Shown one piece after another: positions 27,226 to 36,220 of a DNA stretch of 64,000 nucleotides (position 1 is its first letter; each line of letters begins with the position of its first letter). The notes beneath the pieces are model-generated. The model did not search any database. It was not told the DNA's origin and worked only from the letters and a program-made list of their open reading frames with translations. Both the position numbers and the translations under genes were made by a program. This DNA is from Terriglobia bacterium (GTDB taxonomy: Bacteria > Acidobacteriota > Terriglobia > JAIQFV01): assembly GCA_020073085.1 (NCBI GenBank), contig JAIQFV010000001.1:540510-604509 (forward strand), read 5' to 3'.

Positions 27226-28491
27226 CTAACTTAGCGACCTTACCTCATAGGCGTGTGAAAGCCCGCCCTTCGCCTTGCTCACAATTCCCGGCCTAAACTC
27301 TTCAACCACGAGGTCCGGAGCCAATGCCTGGCAAATTTCTTCGCCCACCAAAATGATATTCCTTTCCCGGCTGCCGAATTCGCACAGGTTGCTCGCCGTG
27401 TTGACGACTTCTCCCATTACCGTGATGTGTCGGTACTGGGAGTGGCCCATCTCGGCACGATGCACGGGGCCGAGGGCAATTCCAATCCGGTTAAACAGCC
27501 TGGGGATTTTCAGTATGGACCACTTCGACTTCAGGGTGTCGAAGCTTTTCTGCATTTCGAGGGCTGCAGACACCGCCCTCTGTCCAGGTTCCGCCACGGG
27601 TTTTGGAACATTGAAGGTCACCATCAACCCGTCTCCGAGAAACTTGTCAATCGTCCCCCCATGATTCAGAACCACGTCACCCAGCAGCTCGAAGTATTCA
27701 TTCATCAAGTCAATCACCACCGACGCGTCGAGATGCTTTGCCATCTCAGAGGACCCTGAGACATCTGAGAAAAGCACCGCGGCATCCTCGGCATCTCTCC
27801 GGGGAGTAATTCCCAACAATCGAAAGTTATCCGGGTCATCAAGAAAACTTCCCACCTTCAATACCAAGGAGGCGATGAGCCGTTCGGCGGCCTGCTGATC
27901 TCCCAGATCGAACTGCTTACTGCCCCTCTTATTCAGGAACTCGGCAACGCCGAGGCACCGTCCGTGGTAGATGAGCGGGAGAGCCAACATCTCGAGAGTG
28001 TCCGCCTTGGACACCTGGTCGGCTTTAGAGGCAAATCCCCCCTCGCCCCGAGGGTTATGAGTGATGATCGCCTTGGCGGACTTGAAGACGCTTCCGGCAA
28101 CGCTATCCAAGGAGACGCGCAACCGTTTGAGATTCTCTGAACCCTGCCCCTCTAACGACAGAAAGACGAGTTCCTTTGGCTCCCCGGCGCGCGTGATGGA
28201 GGGGGAAGGCACCAGAATCGAGCTTCCCGTCGCTTCGATGGCATCGGCAATCGTGACGAGCTGGGCGTCGATCTCGCTCTTCCGAGTGAAAACAATGCTC
28301 CCCGCACTCAGCAAGGCCCGATGTTTGGTCTCCAAAGCGGAGTGCTGCCCCTGGAGGTTCTTGAGTTCGTTCTCAAGGTGGGATTGACTGATTTCACACC
28401 GCAATTTTGTCACGTAGATCGCGACACCCACCGCAGCGGATAAAACAGCAATTGATCCCGTCAGGATGGGAAGTAACTTCGCGAGATCCAT
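27226..28491 (-). CDS. Membrane-anchored GAF and class III nucleotidyl cyclase-domain protein
   Basis: A 421-residue protein with one N-terminal membrane helix (about 7-28), a short coiled coil (35-60), a GAF-like sensor domain (about 75-218) and a class III cyclase catalytic domain (235-421). Both metal-binding aspartates are present (Asp243 in FSDVSG, Asp287 in LGDG), as is Asn364 in VNTASNL. The arginine four residues later, which stabilises the transition state in active cyclases (VNxAxRL), is replaced by Asn368. The domain may thus have low or altered activity. Expected product if active: cAMP or cGMP. No effector gene is adjacent. Confidence 0.87.
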   Translation of the reverse strand: MDLAKLLPILTGSIAVLSAAVGVAIYVTKLRCEISQSHLENELKNLQGQHSALETKHRALLSAGSIVFTRKSEIDAQLVTIADAIEATGSSILVPSPSITRAGEPKELVFLSLEGQGSENLKRLRVSLDSVAGSVFKSAKAIITHNPRGEGGFASKADQVSKADTLEMLALPLIYHGRCLGVAEFLNKRGSKQFDLGDQQAAERLIASLVLKVGSFLDDPDNFRLLGITPRRDAEDAAVLFSDVSGSSEMAKHLDASVVIDLMNEYFELLGDVVLNHGGTIDKFLGDGLMVTFNVPKPVAEPGQRAVSAALEMQKSFDTLKSKWSILKIPRLFNRIGIALGPVHRAEMGHSQYRHITVMGEVVNTASNLCEFGSRERNIILVGEEICQALAPDLVVEEFRPGIVSKAKGGLSHAYEVRSLS

Positions 28492-28919
28492 CGACTCTCC
28501 TCCTTAATTTCCGCTCGTCCTCACCCGTCTGTGCTCATCCCCGACGGATCTGAATTCCAATCCCCGACAAGGCAGGCTGAAAAGCACATCGAGCGCAACG
28601 ACCGCGCATTTTTCAAATGAGACTGATATGGGCAATGCGTGATTTCAGGCCAGGAGGTGAGCATGAATCCCGACCTCATGAATCCGGGTAACCCGCGGCT
28701 TCCATCTCGGAATTCTGAGAGACTTCAGTCTACACCGTTCAGCTGGATTTTGGAACGTCCAGTTCTTCCCCGGGCCGCTTGGCAATCCGGCCAAAATCGC
28801 ATAGGATACTTACCTTGTCTTGGCGCGTTCGGGTCTTCCCGGGAATCGAGCGATGCACGACTGCCCTTCACCCATGCCGGACTGTCTGCAATCATACCCT
28901 CTCTTGAAAGGACTCCCTT
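28492..28919. other. Intergenic region upstream of P5C dehydrogenase
   Basis: Separates the divergent cyclase-like and dehydrogenase genes and should hold both promoters. I see no convincing gene, RNA or repeat in it. Confidence 0.5.
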
Positions 28920-30479
28920 ATGTTTCATCCCTTTAAGAATCAACCTTTGGTCGACTTCACAGACGCGAAGAATGTTGCTGCCATGGAAACTGCCTTGTCG
29001 AAGGTGGAACGGCAGTTCTGTCAAAAATATCCTCTGATTATCGGTGGAGAACGATTCGAGACGGGAGACTTGCTGCCAACGATCAATCCTTCCCAGCAGG
29101 ATCAGGTGTTGGGCTCGTTTCACCGTGCGAACCAGGCTTTCGCGGAAAAAGCCATTGATGCCGGCTGGAAGGCCTTTCACGACTGGTCCCGATTGCCCGC
29201 CCGGCGGCGCGCCAATTACTTGTTTGCCGCGGCGGCTGAAATGCGTCGGCGCAAGATGGAGTTCATGTCATGGATGGTCTTTGAGGTCGGAAAAAGCTGG
29301 TTTGAGGCGGATGCCGATGTCAGTGAGGCCATCGACTTCCTGGAGTTTTATGCCCGCGAAGCCCTCCGGTACGGTCTGCCGCAACCGTTGACCCCCTCTC
29401 CCGTCCCGGACGAGCACAATGATGCCTTCTATATTCCCCTTGGGGTGGGCGTGGTGGTTCCGCCCTGGAACTTCCCCCTGGCCATTACTGTCGGGATGAC
29501 CGCGGCGGCGATCGTCGCCGGAAATTGCGTGGTGCTTAAGCCCTCCAGTGAATCCCCTCTCATCGCGTACAAGTTTGCTGAACTCATGGAAAGTGTTTCG
29601 CTGCCTGCGGGGGTTCTCAATTTCCTGCCGGGAAGCGGCGGGCAGATCGGCGATTTCCTGGTGTCGCATCCACGCACGCGGTTCATTTCATTCACGGGTT
29701 CAAAGGCCGTGGGCCTGCGTATTAACGAACTGGCCGCAAAGACTTCACCAGGACAGAAGTGGGTCAAACGAGTGGTTGCAGAAATGGGTGGCAAAGACAC
29801 CATTGTAGTCGATGCGACCGCTGATCTCGAGGCGGCGGCTGAAGGAGTGGTGGCGTCTTCATTTGGCTTCCAAGGCCAAAAATGCTCCGCCTGCTCCCGG
29901 GTTGTGATTGAGGACAAGGTATATGACAAGACGATGGAGATGATCATTGGACGCACCCGGAAGATCACGGTGGGGCCCACCCGGGATCAGAAGAACTACA
30001 TGGGCCCGGTCGTCAGCAAGTCAGCCTATGAATCCATTCTGAATTACATCGAAATCGGGAAGAAGGAGGGAAAGCTCCTGTCCGGCGGCGGCAAAGACGA
30101 CAAGGCGGGAAACGGGTTCTTTGTTCAACCCACTATTTTCGGGGAAGTCGATCCGAAGGCGCGAATCTCGTGCGAAGAGATATTTGGGCCCGTGCTTGCG
30201 GCGCTGCGTGCCAGCGATTTTATGCAAGCCATCGAGACCGCCAATAACACGGAGTACGGGCTGACCGGGGCCCTCTATTCACGGGATCGCTCGCACATTG
30301 AATTCGCCCGGACGGAATTCCACGTGGGGAATCTCTATATCAACCGTAAATGCACGGGGGCACTCGTGGACGTCCATCCGTTTGGCGGCTTCAACATGAG
30401 TGGAACGGATTCCAAGGCGGGAGGACGAGACTACCTCTTGCTGTTCCTGCAATCAAAAGCTGTGGCGGAAAAATTTTAG
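28920..30479 (+). CDS. L-glutamate gamma-semialdehyde (1-pyrroline-5-carboxylate) dehydrogenase
   Basis: A 519-residue aldehyde dehydrogenase of the RocA/PruA type, oxidising glutamate semialdehyde to glutamate with NAD in proline and arginine breakdown. It shows the N-terminal LIIGGERFETGD, the VPPWNFPLAI motif (179-188), the general base Glu288 in VAEMGGKD and the nucleophile Cys322 in FQGQKCSACSR, with the C-terminal HPFGGFNMSGTDSKAGG. Length and motifs fit the monofunctional form; no proline dehydrogenase domain or gene is present in the window. It appears to be transcribed alone. Confidence 0.92.
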   Translation: MFHPFKNQPLVDFTDAKNVAAMETALSKVERQFCQKYPLIIGGERFETGDLLPTINPSQQDQVLGSFHRANQAFAEKAIDAGWKAFHDWSRLPARRRANYLFAAAAEMRRRKMEFMSWMVFEVGKSWFEADADVSEAIDFLEFYAREALRYGLPQPLTPSPVPDEHNDAFYIPLGVGVVVPPWNFPLAITVGMTAAAIVAGNCVVLKPSSESPLIAYKFAELMESVSLPAGVLNFLPGSGGQIGDFLVSHPRTRFISFTGSKAVGLRINELAAKTSPGQKWVKRVVAEMGGKDTIVVDATADLEAAAEGVVASSFGFQGQKCSACSRVVIEDKVYDKTMEMIIGRTRKITVGPTRDQKNYMGPVVSKSAYESILNYIEIGKKEGKLLSGGGKDDKAGNGFFVQPTIFGEVDPKARISCEEIFGPVLAALRASDFMQAIETANNTEYGLTGALYSRDRSHIEFARTEFHVGNLYINRKCTGALVDVHPFGGFNMSGTDSKAGGRDYLLLFLQSKAVAEKF

Positions 30480-30546
30480 GGGCGGACCGCTTCGAGCGCA
30501 GCCCACGACCCTCTGCGAGTCGCGTGGGCCAACGGGTGGTTCGGGC

Positions 30547-31083
30547 TCATTTGACGACTTCGACTGGAACGTCAAAGGGGATTGTCCTCGGCGGATAGCA
30601 GGTCCTTTCGTCACAGGCCTGATACCTCAGGCTTCCTGAAATGGTCCGGTGGCCCGTCGACGCTCCTCCCTTGCTCCGGGCCGGTACTTCGAACTGCACC
30701 TCCCCCTCGAAAACAAGGACTTTCTCTTCTGAAAATTCCAATTTGCGGTCCAAAGCGGGAGGGAACTTTGCGGGCAGGAAGGTGAACTCCGGGGTGTTCT
30801 TGAGAATCACCTGGGTCGGAATCAGAAATTTGTCCCGGGGCCGGTTGGAATTGATGTGGTAGCCATTTTCGACTATCACGTGCAGGCGGACCACAAAGGG
30901 TCGTCCAAGAACAACACGATGATCGTCGACGACACCCTGCACATGCACGGGGTCCGGACGAACCCCGCGCGCTTGAGAGAAGGGAGCCCAATCCATTTCA
31001 TCAATCCCGGGGAATAGAAGAGTCCCCATCCCTATCCACAGCGCGATTGCCGCGGTCAATTTGATGCCAGTCCTCAAAAGCAT
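30547..31083 (-). CDS. Stand-alone DsbD N-terminal (alpha) domain protein, exported
   Basis: A 178-residue protein with an N-terminal hydrophobic export segment (about 5-25) and a single immunoglobulin-like DsbD-alpha domain. The diagnostic C-terminal motif LRYQACDERTCYPP carries the redox cysteine pair, here separated by four residues. In DsbD this domain passes electrons to periplasmic thiol proteins; here it is not joined to the membrane or thioredoxin domains. An ATG at 31083 sits right behind GGGAGG, so a TTG two codons later may be the true start. Convergent with P5C dehydrogenase. Confidence 0.82.
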   Translation of the reverse strand: MLLRTGIKLTAAIALWIGMGTLLFPGIDEMDWAPFSQARGVRPDPVHVQGVVDDHRVVLGRPFVVRLHVIVENGYHINSNRPRDKFLIPTQVILKNTPEFTFLPAKFPPALDRKLEFSEEKVLVFEGEVQFEVPARSKGGASTGHRTISGSLRYQACDERTCYPPRTIPFDVPVEVVK

Positions 31084-31269
31084 CCTCCCTTCCCTGCCCG
31101 ACTTGGTCCCTGCAAAAAGGCGCTATTATATCATAGGCGTCGCGTTCTTCGACCGACCCGCCGGGTTGACCCGTTCAGTTGAAATTTTGGTCCGCTGAGT
31201 CTACACTCTGTCCTCGCTTTGAGTCGTTTTCGAATCGCAAAGATGCACGTCTTATAGAGGAGCGCACCG

Positions 31270-32448
31270 ATGTCGCCATTCAAAGGTGTCGATTACCTGG
31301 AGATTGATTCTCTTTTTTCAGATGATGAGCTGTTGGTCCGCAAGACGGTGCGTGAGTTTGTGGATAACGAACTGCTGCCGATCATCACCGAACATAACCG
31401 CAATGCCACCTTCCCCGTGGAGCTGGTCAAGAAGATGGCGGACCTCGGGTTCTTCGGGGCCAATTTGGAAGGTTATGGATGCGCCGGGATGTCGAACGTG
31501 CAGTATGGGCTGATCATGCAGGAACTGGAACGCGGTGATAGCGGGCTGAGAAGCTTTGTCAGTGTGCAGGGCGCTTTGGTCATGTTCCCTATCTACACTT
31601 ATGGAAGCCAGGAGCAGAAATCCCACTGGCTTCCCCGATTGCAGTCCGGACAGGCCATCGGGTGCTTCGGTCTGACTGAACCGGATTTCGGTTCGAACCC
31701 CTCCGGCATGCGTACCCGGGCGAGAAAGAACGGCGATGGTTATGTTCTGAACGGAGAGAAGCTGTGGATCACGAGCGGCAGCATTGCCGACGTGGCCCTG
31801 GTCTGGGCTAAAGTCGATGATGAAGAAGACGAAATCTCCGGATTCCTTGTGGAAAAGAATCGCCCCGGCTTCTCAGCTTACGACATTCACGGGAAATTCT
31901 CGCTGCGCGCGAGTGTGACCAGCGGCTTGTTATTACAAGACTGCCGGATTCCGGCCGAAAACCGCCTGCCTCACGCCCGAGGCCTGAAGGCCCCGCTCTC
32001 GTGTCTCTCCGCCGCGCGTTATGGAATTGCCTGGGGAGCCCTCGGGGCAGCGATGGATTGCTATGACACGGCGCTGCGGTACGCCCTGGGCCGGAAACAG
32101 TTTGCCGACAAACCCATTGCCAGCCATCAACTCGTCCAGGAGAAATTGGTGTGGATGATCTCGGAAATCACAAAGGGCCAATTGCTGGCGCTTCAACTGG
32201 GACGGCTGAAGGACCGGGGTCGCGCCGACTTCGCCCATGTCTCCATGGCCAAAAGAAACAATGTCTGGATGGCATTGGAATGTGCCCGGCGCGCCCGCGA
32301 GATTCTGGGCGCCCAGGGGATTGCGGATGAGTATCCAATCTTCCGTCACATGGCAAACCTGGAATCCGTTTACACGTACGAAGGCACACACGACATCCAT
32401 ACCCTCATCATCGGTCAGAGGATCACTGGGATTCCGGCGTATGAGTGA
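31270..32448 (+). CDS. Acyl-CoA dehydrogenase, glutaryl-CoA dehydrogenase-like
   Basis: A 392-residue FAD-dependent acyl-CoA dehydrogenase. The catalytic glutamate is at position 371 in YEGTHDIH, the placement used by glutaryl-CoA, short-chain and related dehydrogenases. The sequence FGLTEPDFGSNPSGM and the LRSFVSVQ segment are close to glutaryl-CoA dehydrogenase, which oxidises and decarboxylates glutaryl-CoA in lysine and tryptophan breakdown. Specificity remains an inference. The gene ends 19 bases before nth, so the two may share a transcript. Confidence 0.88.
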   Translation: MSPFKGVDYLEIDSLFSDDELLVRKTVREFVDNELLPIITEHNRNATFPVELVKKMADLGFFGANLEGYGCAGMSNVQYGLIMQELERGDSGLRSFVSVQGALVMFPIYTYGSQEQKSHWLPRLQSGQAIGCFGLTEPDFGSNPSGMRTRARKNGDGYVLNGEKLWITSGSIADVALVWAKVDDEEDEISGFLVEKNRPGFSAYDIHGKFSLRASVTSGLLLQDCRIPAENRLPHARGLKAPLSCLSAARYGIAWGALGAAMDCYDTALRYALGRKQFADKPIASHQLVQEKLVWMISEITKGQLLALQLGRLKDRGRADFAHVSMAKRNNVWMALECARRAREILGAQGIADEYPIFRHMANLESVYTYEGTHDIHTLIIGQRITGIPAYE

Positions 32449-32467
32449 ACCAGCCGGAAGGATGAAT

Positions 32468-33139
32468 ATGGAAAAGAAGGAACGAGTCGAGGTCATCCTC
32501 AAACGGCTCGACCAACACTATCCGGCGCCGGAATGCGCCTTGTTGCACCGGAACCCCTTCCAGTTGCTCGTGGCAACAATCCTTTCTGCCCAATGCACCG
32601 ATGAGCGTGTGAACATGGTCACGGAAACCCTGTTCAAGAGGTACCGCACTCCAGTCGATTTTGCCCGCGTTCGTCAGTCCAGTCTCGAAAGAGAAATCCG
32701 ATCGACCGGATTTTTCCGTAACAAGGCGAAAAACATCCGCGCTGCATCCAGGATCCTCCTTGACCAATTCAACGGTACAGTGCCCAAAACGATGGAGGAG
32801 TTGTTAACCCTGCCGGGAGTGGCCCGGAAGACTGCCAATGTGGTCTTGGGGACGGCTTACGGGATCGCCTGTGGCGTGGTCGTGGACACTCATGTGGGTC
32901 GACTCTCGGGGCGCCTGGGGCTGACACGGCAAAAGGATCCCAAGAAGATCGAGCGGGATTTAATGAAGATCATTCCGCGTGATCGCTGGATCGCTTTTTC
33001 ACATCAATTGATCTGGCATGGGCGCAGGATTTGCCAGGCGAGGAAACCCAAGTGTTTGATATGTCCGCTGCTGGATGTGTGCCCGACGGGTCAAAAGGAG
33101 GCCATTGTTCGCGGGGCGGGAGGTCAGGGCGGGGCTTAA
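32468..33139 (+). CDS. nth: Endonuclease III
   Basis: A 223-residue DNA glycosylase/AP lyase that removes oxidised pyrimidines. It has the helix-hairpin-helix LPGVARKTAN with catalytic Lys121, catalytic Asp140 in VVDTHVGRL, and the C-terminal [4Fe-4S] pattern C-x6-C-x2-C-x5-C. The frame is open far upstream through the dehydrogenase gene; I chose the ATG at 32468, since GGAAGG is well spaced from it but too close to the ATG at 32462. Confidence 0.95.
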   Translation: MEKKERVEVILKRLDQHYPAPECALLHRNPFQLLVATILSAQCTDERVNMVTETLFKRYRTPVDFARVRQSSLEREIRSTGFFRNKAKNIRAASRILLDQFNGTVPKTMEELLTLPGVARKTANVVLGTAYGIACGVVVDTHVGRLSGRLGLTRQKDPKKIERDLMKIIPRDRWIAFSHQLIWHGRRICQARKPKCLICPLLDVCPTGQKEAIVRGAGGQGGA

Positions 33140-33214
33140 AGCCGAAAATTGGGACTTTGCAGGCGCCGGATCTCGCGAACCGCACAGTTCCCAATGAAGG
33201 AGCCGGCGGTCAAC

Positions 33215-33982
33215 TTAGTTCCGTTCCCCGCAGCCTGCGGAGACGATCTTCCCCATACGGGACCAGCGTGTGCGAGTGAAGAAGTGCACCAGAATGTCCA
33301 CATCCCCCCCGATCCGATCTGAAATATCGGTTGCCGTCCAGACGTCGGTCGGGGCATCGAAGGACCAGTAGACAAAGATCGGTTCACCCACCATGTTTTC
33401 TTTTGGAACAAATCCCCAGTAGCGGCTATCCAGGGACTCATCGCGGTTATCACCCATGGCAAAGTAATGATCAGCCGGGACTGTCACCGGGCCAAAGTTG
33501 TCGCGAATTCGAGCTTCACGGGGAATCCATTCGCTGTCAGGGTAAATCTGAGAGTCCCGGTGAATGACGCATGGCTCCTGGACCAGGTTCCCGTTTACAA
33601 ATAATTGCTTTTGTTTTACCTGGATGGTATCGCCCGGCATCCCAATAAGCCTTTTGACGAATACAATGTTGGGGTCCACGGGGTAGCGGAACGCGATGAC
33701 ATCACCACGCTTATAGTGCTTGATCGCCGGCAGGTGGACATCCGTAAACGGGATCTGCGGACCGTACAAAATTTTATCCAGGAAAAGATGATCCCCGATC
33801 AGGATCGTATTCTGCATGGAGCCGGTGGGTACCACCGTGGCCTCAACCACAACTGCCCGGATCAACAGGACAGCGGCAAGCACCATCGCCAACGATTTGA
33901 TATTCTCCCAAATCGACTCCATCCAGCCGGTCTTCTTCTTTAGCTCCAGCTCCTTGCTCACGGTGGCTGCCTTTTCCTTCAT
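33215..33982 (-). CDS. lepB: Signal peptidase I
   Basis: A 255-residue inner-membrane protease that removes signal peptides from exported proteins. One transmembrane helix (about 27-47) precedes the catalytic domain, with the nucleophile Ser55 in PTGSM and the general base Lys110 in VFVKRLIG; the later GDNRDESLDSR box is also complete. AAGGAG lies eight bases upstream of the ATG. It converges with nth and lies downstream of the glycosyltransferase fusion gene on the same strand. Confidence 0.95.
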   Translation of the reverse strand: MKEKAATVSKELELKKKTGWMESIWENIKSLAMVLAAVLLIRAVVVEATVVPTGSMQNTILIGDHLFLDKILYGPQIPFTDVHLPAIKHYKRGDVIAFRYPVDPNIVFVKRLIGMPGDTIQVKQKQLFVNGNLVQEPCVIHRDSQIYPDSEWIPREARIRDNFGPVTVPADHYFAMGDNRDESLDSRYWGFVPKENMVGEPIFVYWSFDAPTDVWTATDISDRIGGDVDILVHFFTRTRWSRMGKIVSAGCGERN

Positions 33983-34129
33983 GCTCTCTCCTTGGCGATC
34001 ATCCCCTGATGAATGTTCCGCTTGAGATTGTCTTTATACCAAACTTTGTCGTGCCCGTAAATCCTTGAGATGCGCGCTCCGGGTTGGATGCATCCGAAGG
34101 GGGCTTTCGCGCAACGAGTTCTCTTGCGG

Positions 34130-35941
34130 CTAACGACGTCTTTTGCCCGTAATCAGCAACGCCCCGATCGCCCGGTACTGTTTAAGGTCCTCCGGCGTGT
34201 TCAAACCCCACCCCGGCTTGAATTCAGCTTCATTCACCGGGGTCGAATCAGGGACCAAAATCGTCTCGGTTTCTTCAAATCCCGCGTCGTGAAACATCCG
34301 TTCGTACTCGGCCCTTCCCAACAAATGAGCTTTCACTTTCAATAGCTTCACCCACATGTGGGTATACGGATTTTCCAGGAACAAGTTCACGACGCAAAAA
34401 AACTTCCCTCCTGCCCTCAGGACCCGGAAGATCTCTCGAACGGCAAGCCCTGGATCGGGAGAGTAATAAAGCGCCTCGCAAGAGAAGGCCTTGTCAAACT
34501 CGCCGTCCCGAACCGGTAGGGCTTCGGCACTGGCCACCAGAAAATTTAAATGCTCTGGATTGGCCGGATGATTCGTCGCCCGCTGGATCATGCCACTGGA
34601 GATATCGATTCCGACGACTGCGCCCTGCGGAGCCATCTTTGCCATGCGCCGGGAGGCCCAACCAATCCCACATCCAAGATCCAACACCCGGTCACCGGGA
34701 GCCAGTTGCATTCGATCAATTGTACCCTGGGCGATTTGATTGTGATGGTCTTCCATCTCCTCCCCGCGGCCCGCCGCCGCCCATTCGTCAAACTCAATCT
34801 GCAGTTGTTTGCAGGGCGAAGGTGCAGATCCGACAAATTCGCGCAGGACCTCTGCAATCGAAGTGACATGCTGGTCGAGGAAAATACGACGCGCCCTTTC
34901 ACGGAGACTCCTCCGAAGGGCTTGATCCCTGACGAGTCGAGTGGCCTGGATCGGAAATGATTCCAGCGTGGGGGCCGCCAGCCCGACTCCCCATTGCTCG
35001 ACCAACTCACAATGCCTGACTTCGGAACCGGGCAACGGGAGAGCAGCCAATAAAGGTAAACCCGCCGCCATCGCCTCGGTCACGGTCACTCCCCCCGGCT
35101 TCGAAATCAGGAGATCGTGTGAATGAAAGAGCCGTGGCATCTCCTGGGTCCAACCTTGAATGATCAGCTGAATGTTCTTGAGTGAGGTAATTCTTTCTAA
35201 AGTACGCTCGAGCTTCTGATTCCTCCCCACGAGCACGGTCACCTCGACTGGACTCCCGATCTCATCCAATGCTCTCAGGAGATCGTTGACCTTAAGGAGT
35301 CCTTCGCCGCCCCCCGCCAAAAGGATTTTCAGCCTGGCGGGGCGGCCCGTCTCTTCTTGCATGCCCGCTCGCTGCGGAGACGGCGCGAAGAATTGTTCGT
35401 CGACAGGGATGCCGGTCACTCTTATCTTCTCGGCGGGAGCACCCAAGGCCGAAAGTTCGGTGCGAACCTCATCGGACCCGGCGCAGTAAACGTCCACTTC
35501 ATTCCGGATCCAGGCCCGATCGGCATCATAGTCGGTAAGAACTGCCATCAGCGGAGTATCGGGAAAATATCGGCCCTTCAAAATCGAAGCAATCTCATTG
35601 ACGCCGACTTCCGAAGTGATGATCGCCTTAATGTTCCATCCCTTGATTTGGCAGTGGAGCCGATCGGCCGTTGATTCGAGCAATCGCGGAGGAAAGGTGT
35701 GCGATTGTTTTCTCTGAACTCCTTCAATCCATCGCCACAGGGAAGGAACATACTTCAAGACCAGGAGGTACAAATCCACGTAGATCCAGCGGATCCAATA
35801 TGGCATGCACGGGGTCACATCCACCACCGTAGCCTTCCACTGGGGAAAATTCTTTTCGCAGGTCTTTGCCACGGCCTCTGCAACCCGACGATGCCCGGCG
35901 CCGAATTGAATCGTCAGGATGAGAATCGTTTTCTGCTCCAT
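34130..35941 (-). CDS. Fusion: MGDG-synthase-like glycosyltransferase plus SAM methyltransferase
   Basis: A 603-residue protein built from two enzymes. Residues about 1-380 form a GT-B fold of the diacylglycerol galactosyltransferase/processive glucosyltransferase type: FGAGHRRVAEA at the N-terminus, LTDYDADRAWI, and the nucleotide-sugar site SKPGGVTVTEAMAAGLP. Residues about 400-603 form a class I methyltransferase with the SAM loop VLDLGCGIGW, VVGIDISSGM and a later FRVLRAGG. No stop or shift separates them. The enzyme probably makes a sugar-headed membrane lipid; whether the methyl goes to the sugar, the lipid or a quinone-like acceptor is not readable. A radical SAM gene lies upstream on the same strand. 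Confidence 0.85.
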   Translation of the reverse strand: MEQKTILILTIQFGAGHRRVAEAVAKTCEKNFPQWKATVVDVTPCMPYWIRWIYVDLYLLVLKYVPSLWRWIEGVQRKQSHTFPPRLLESTADRLHCQIKGWNIKAIITSEVGVNEIASILKGRYFPDTPLMAVLTDYDADRAWIRNEVDVYCAGSDEVRTELSALGAPAEKIRVTGIPVDEQFFAPSPQRAGMQEETGRPARLKILLAGGGEGLLKVNDLLRALDEIGSPVEVTVLVGRNQKLERTLERITSLKNIQLIIQGWTQEMPRLFHSHDLLISKPGGVTVTEAMAAGLPLLAALPLPGSEVRHCELVEQWGVGLAAPTLESFPIQATRLVRDQALRRSLRERARRIFLDQHVTSIAEVLREFVGSAPSPCKQLQIEFDEWAAAGRGEEMEDHHNQIAQGTIDRMQLAPGDRVLDLGCGIGWASRRMAKMAPQGAVVGIDISSGMIQRATNHPANPEHLNFLVASAEALPVRDGEFDKAFSCEALYYSPDPGLAVREIFRVLRAGGKFFCVVNLFLENPYTHMWVKLLKVKAHLLGRAEYERMFHDAGFEETETILVPDSTPVNEAEFKPGWGLNTPEDLKQYRAIGALLITGKRRR

Positions 35942-36030
35942 AGGCTCCCGGCGAGGTGGTTCATTAGCGACTGCGAACTAATACAAACATTTAAAATAGA
36001 GTTACATGGGGTATTTGGAGAATCCTCACG

Positions 36031-36067
36031 GTAGGGGCGTCCGCCGTGGCGGACTATGCGCCCCTAC
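36031..36067. repeat. REP-like palindrome
   Basis: A near-perfect hairpin: GTAGGGGCG pairs with CGCCCCTAC and, inside it, TCCGCC with GGCGGA around a two-base loop. It lies between the fusion gene and the radical SAM gene. No T run follows, so it is more like a dispersed palindrome than a terminator. Confidence 0.7.
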
Positions 36068-36220
36068 GTTGAATCATGCGCGGTCTTGCATCATATTCAA
36101 AGACGTTTGCATTAATTTACCGGTGAAATGGAAAATATTGAAGGGAATGAGCCAATCTGGCGAGTTTAGTCGGGCAACGAGACTTGTCGTTACACAAAAC
36201 GAGACGGGTCGTTCGACCCG

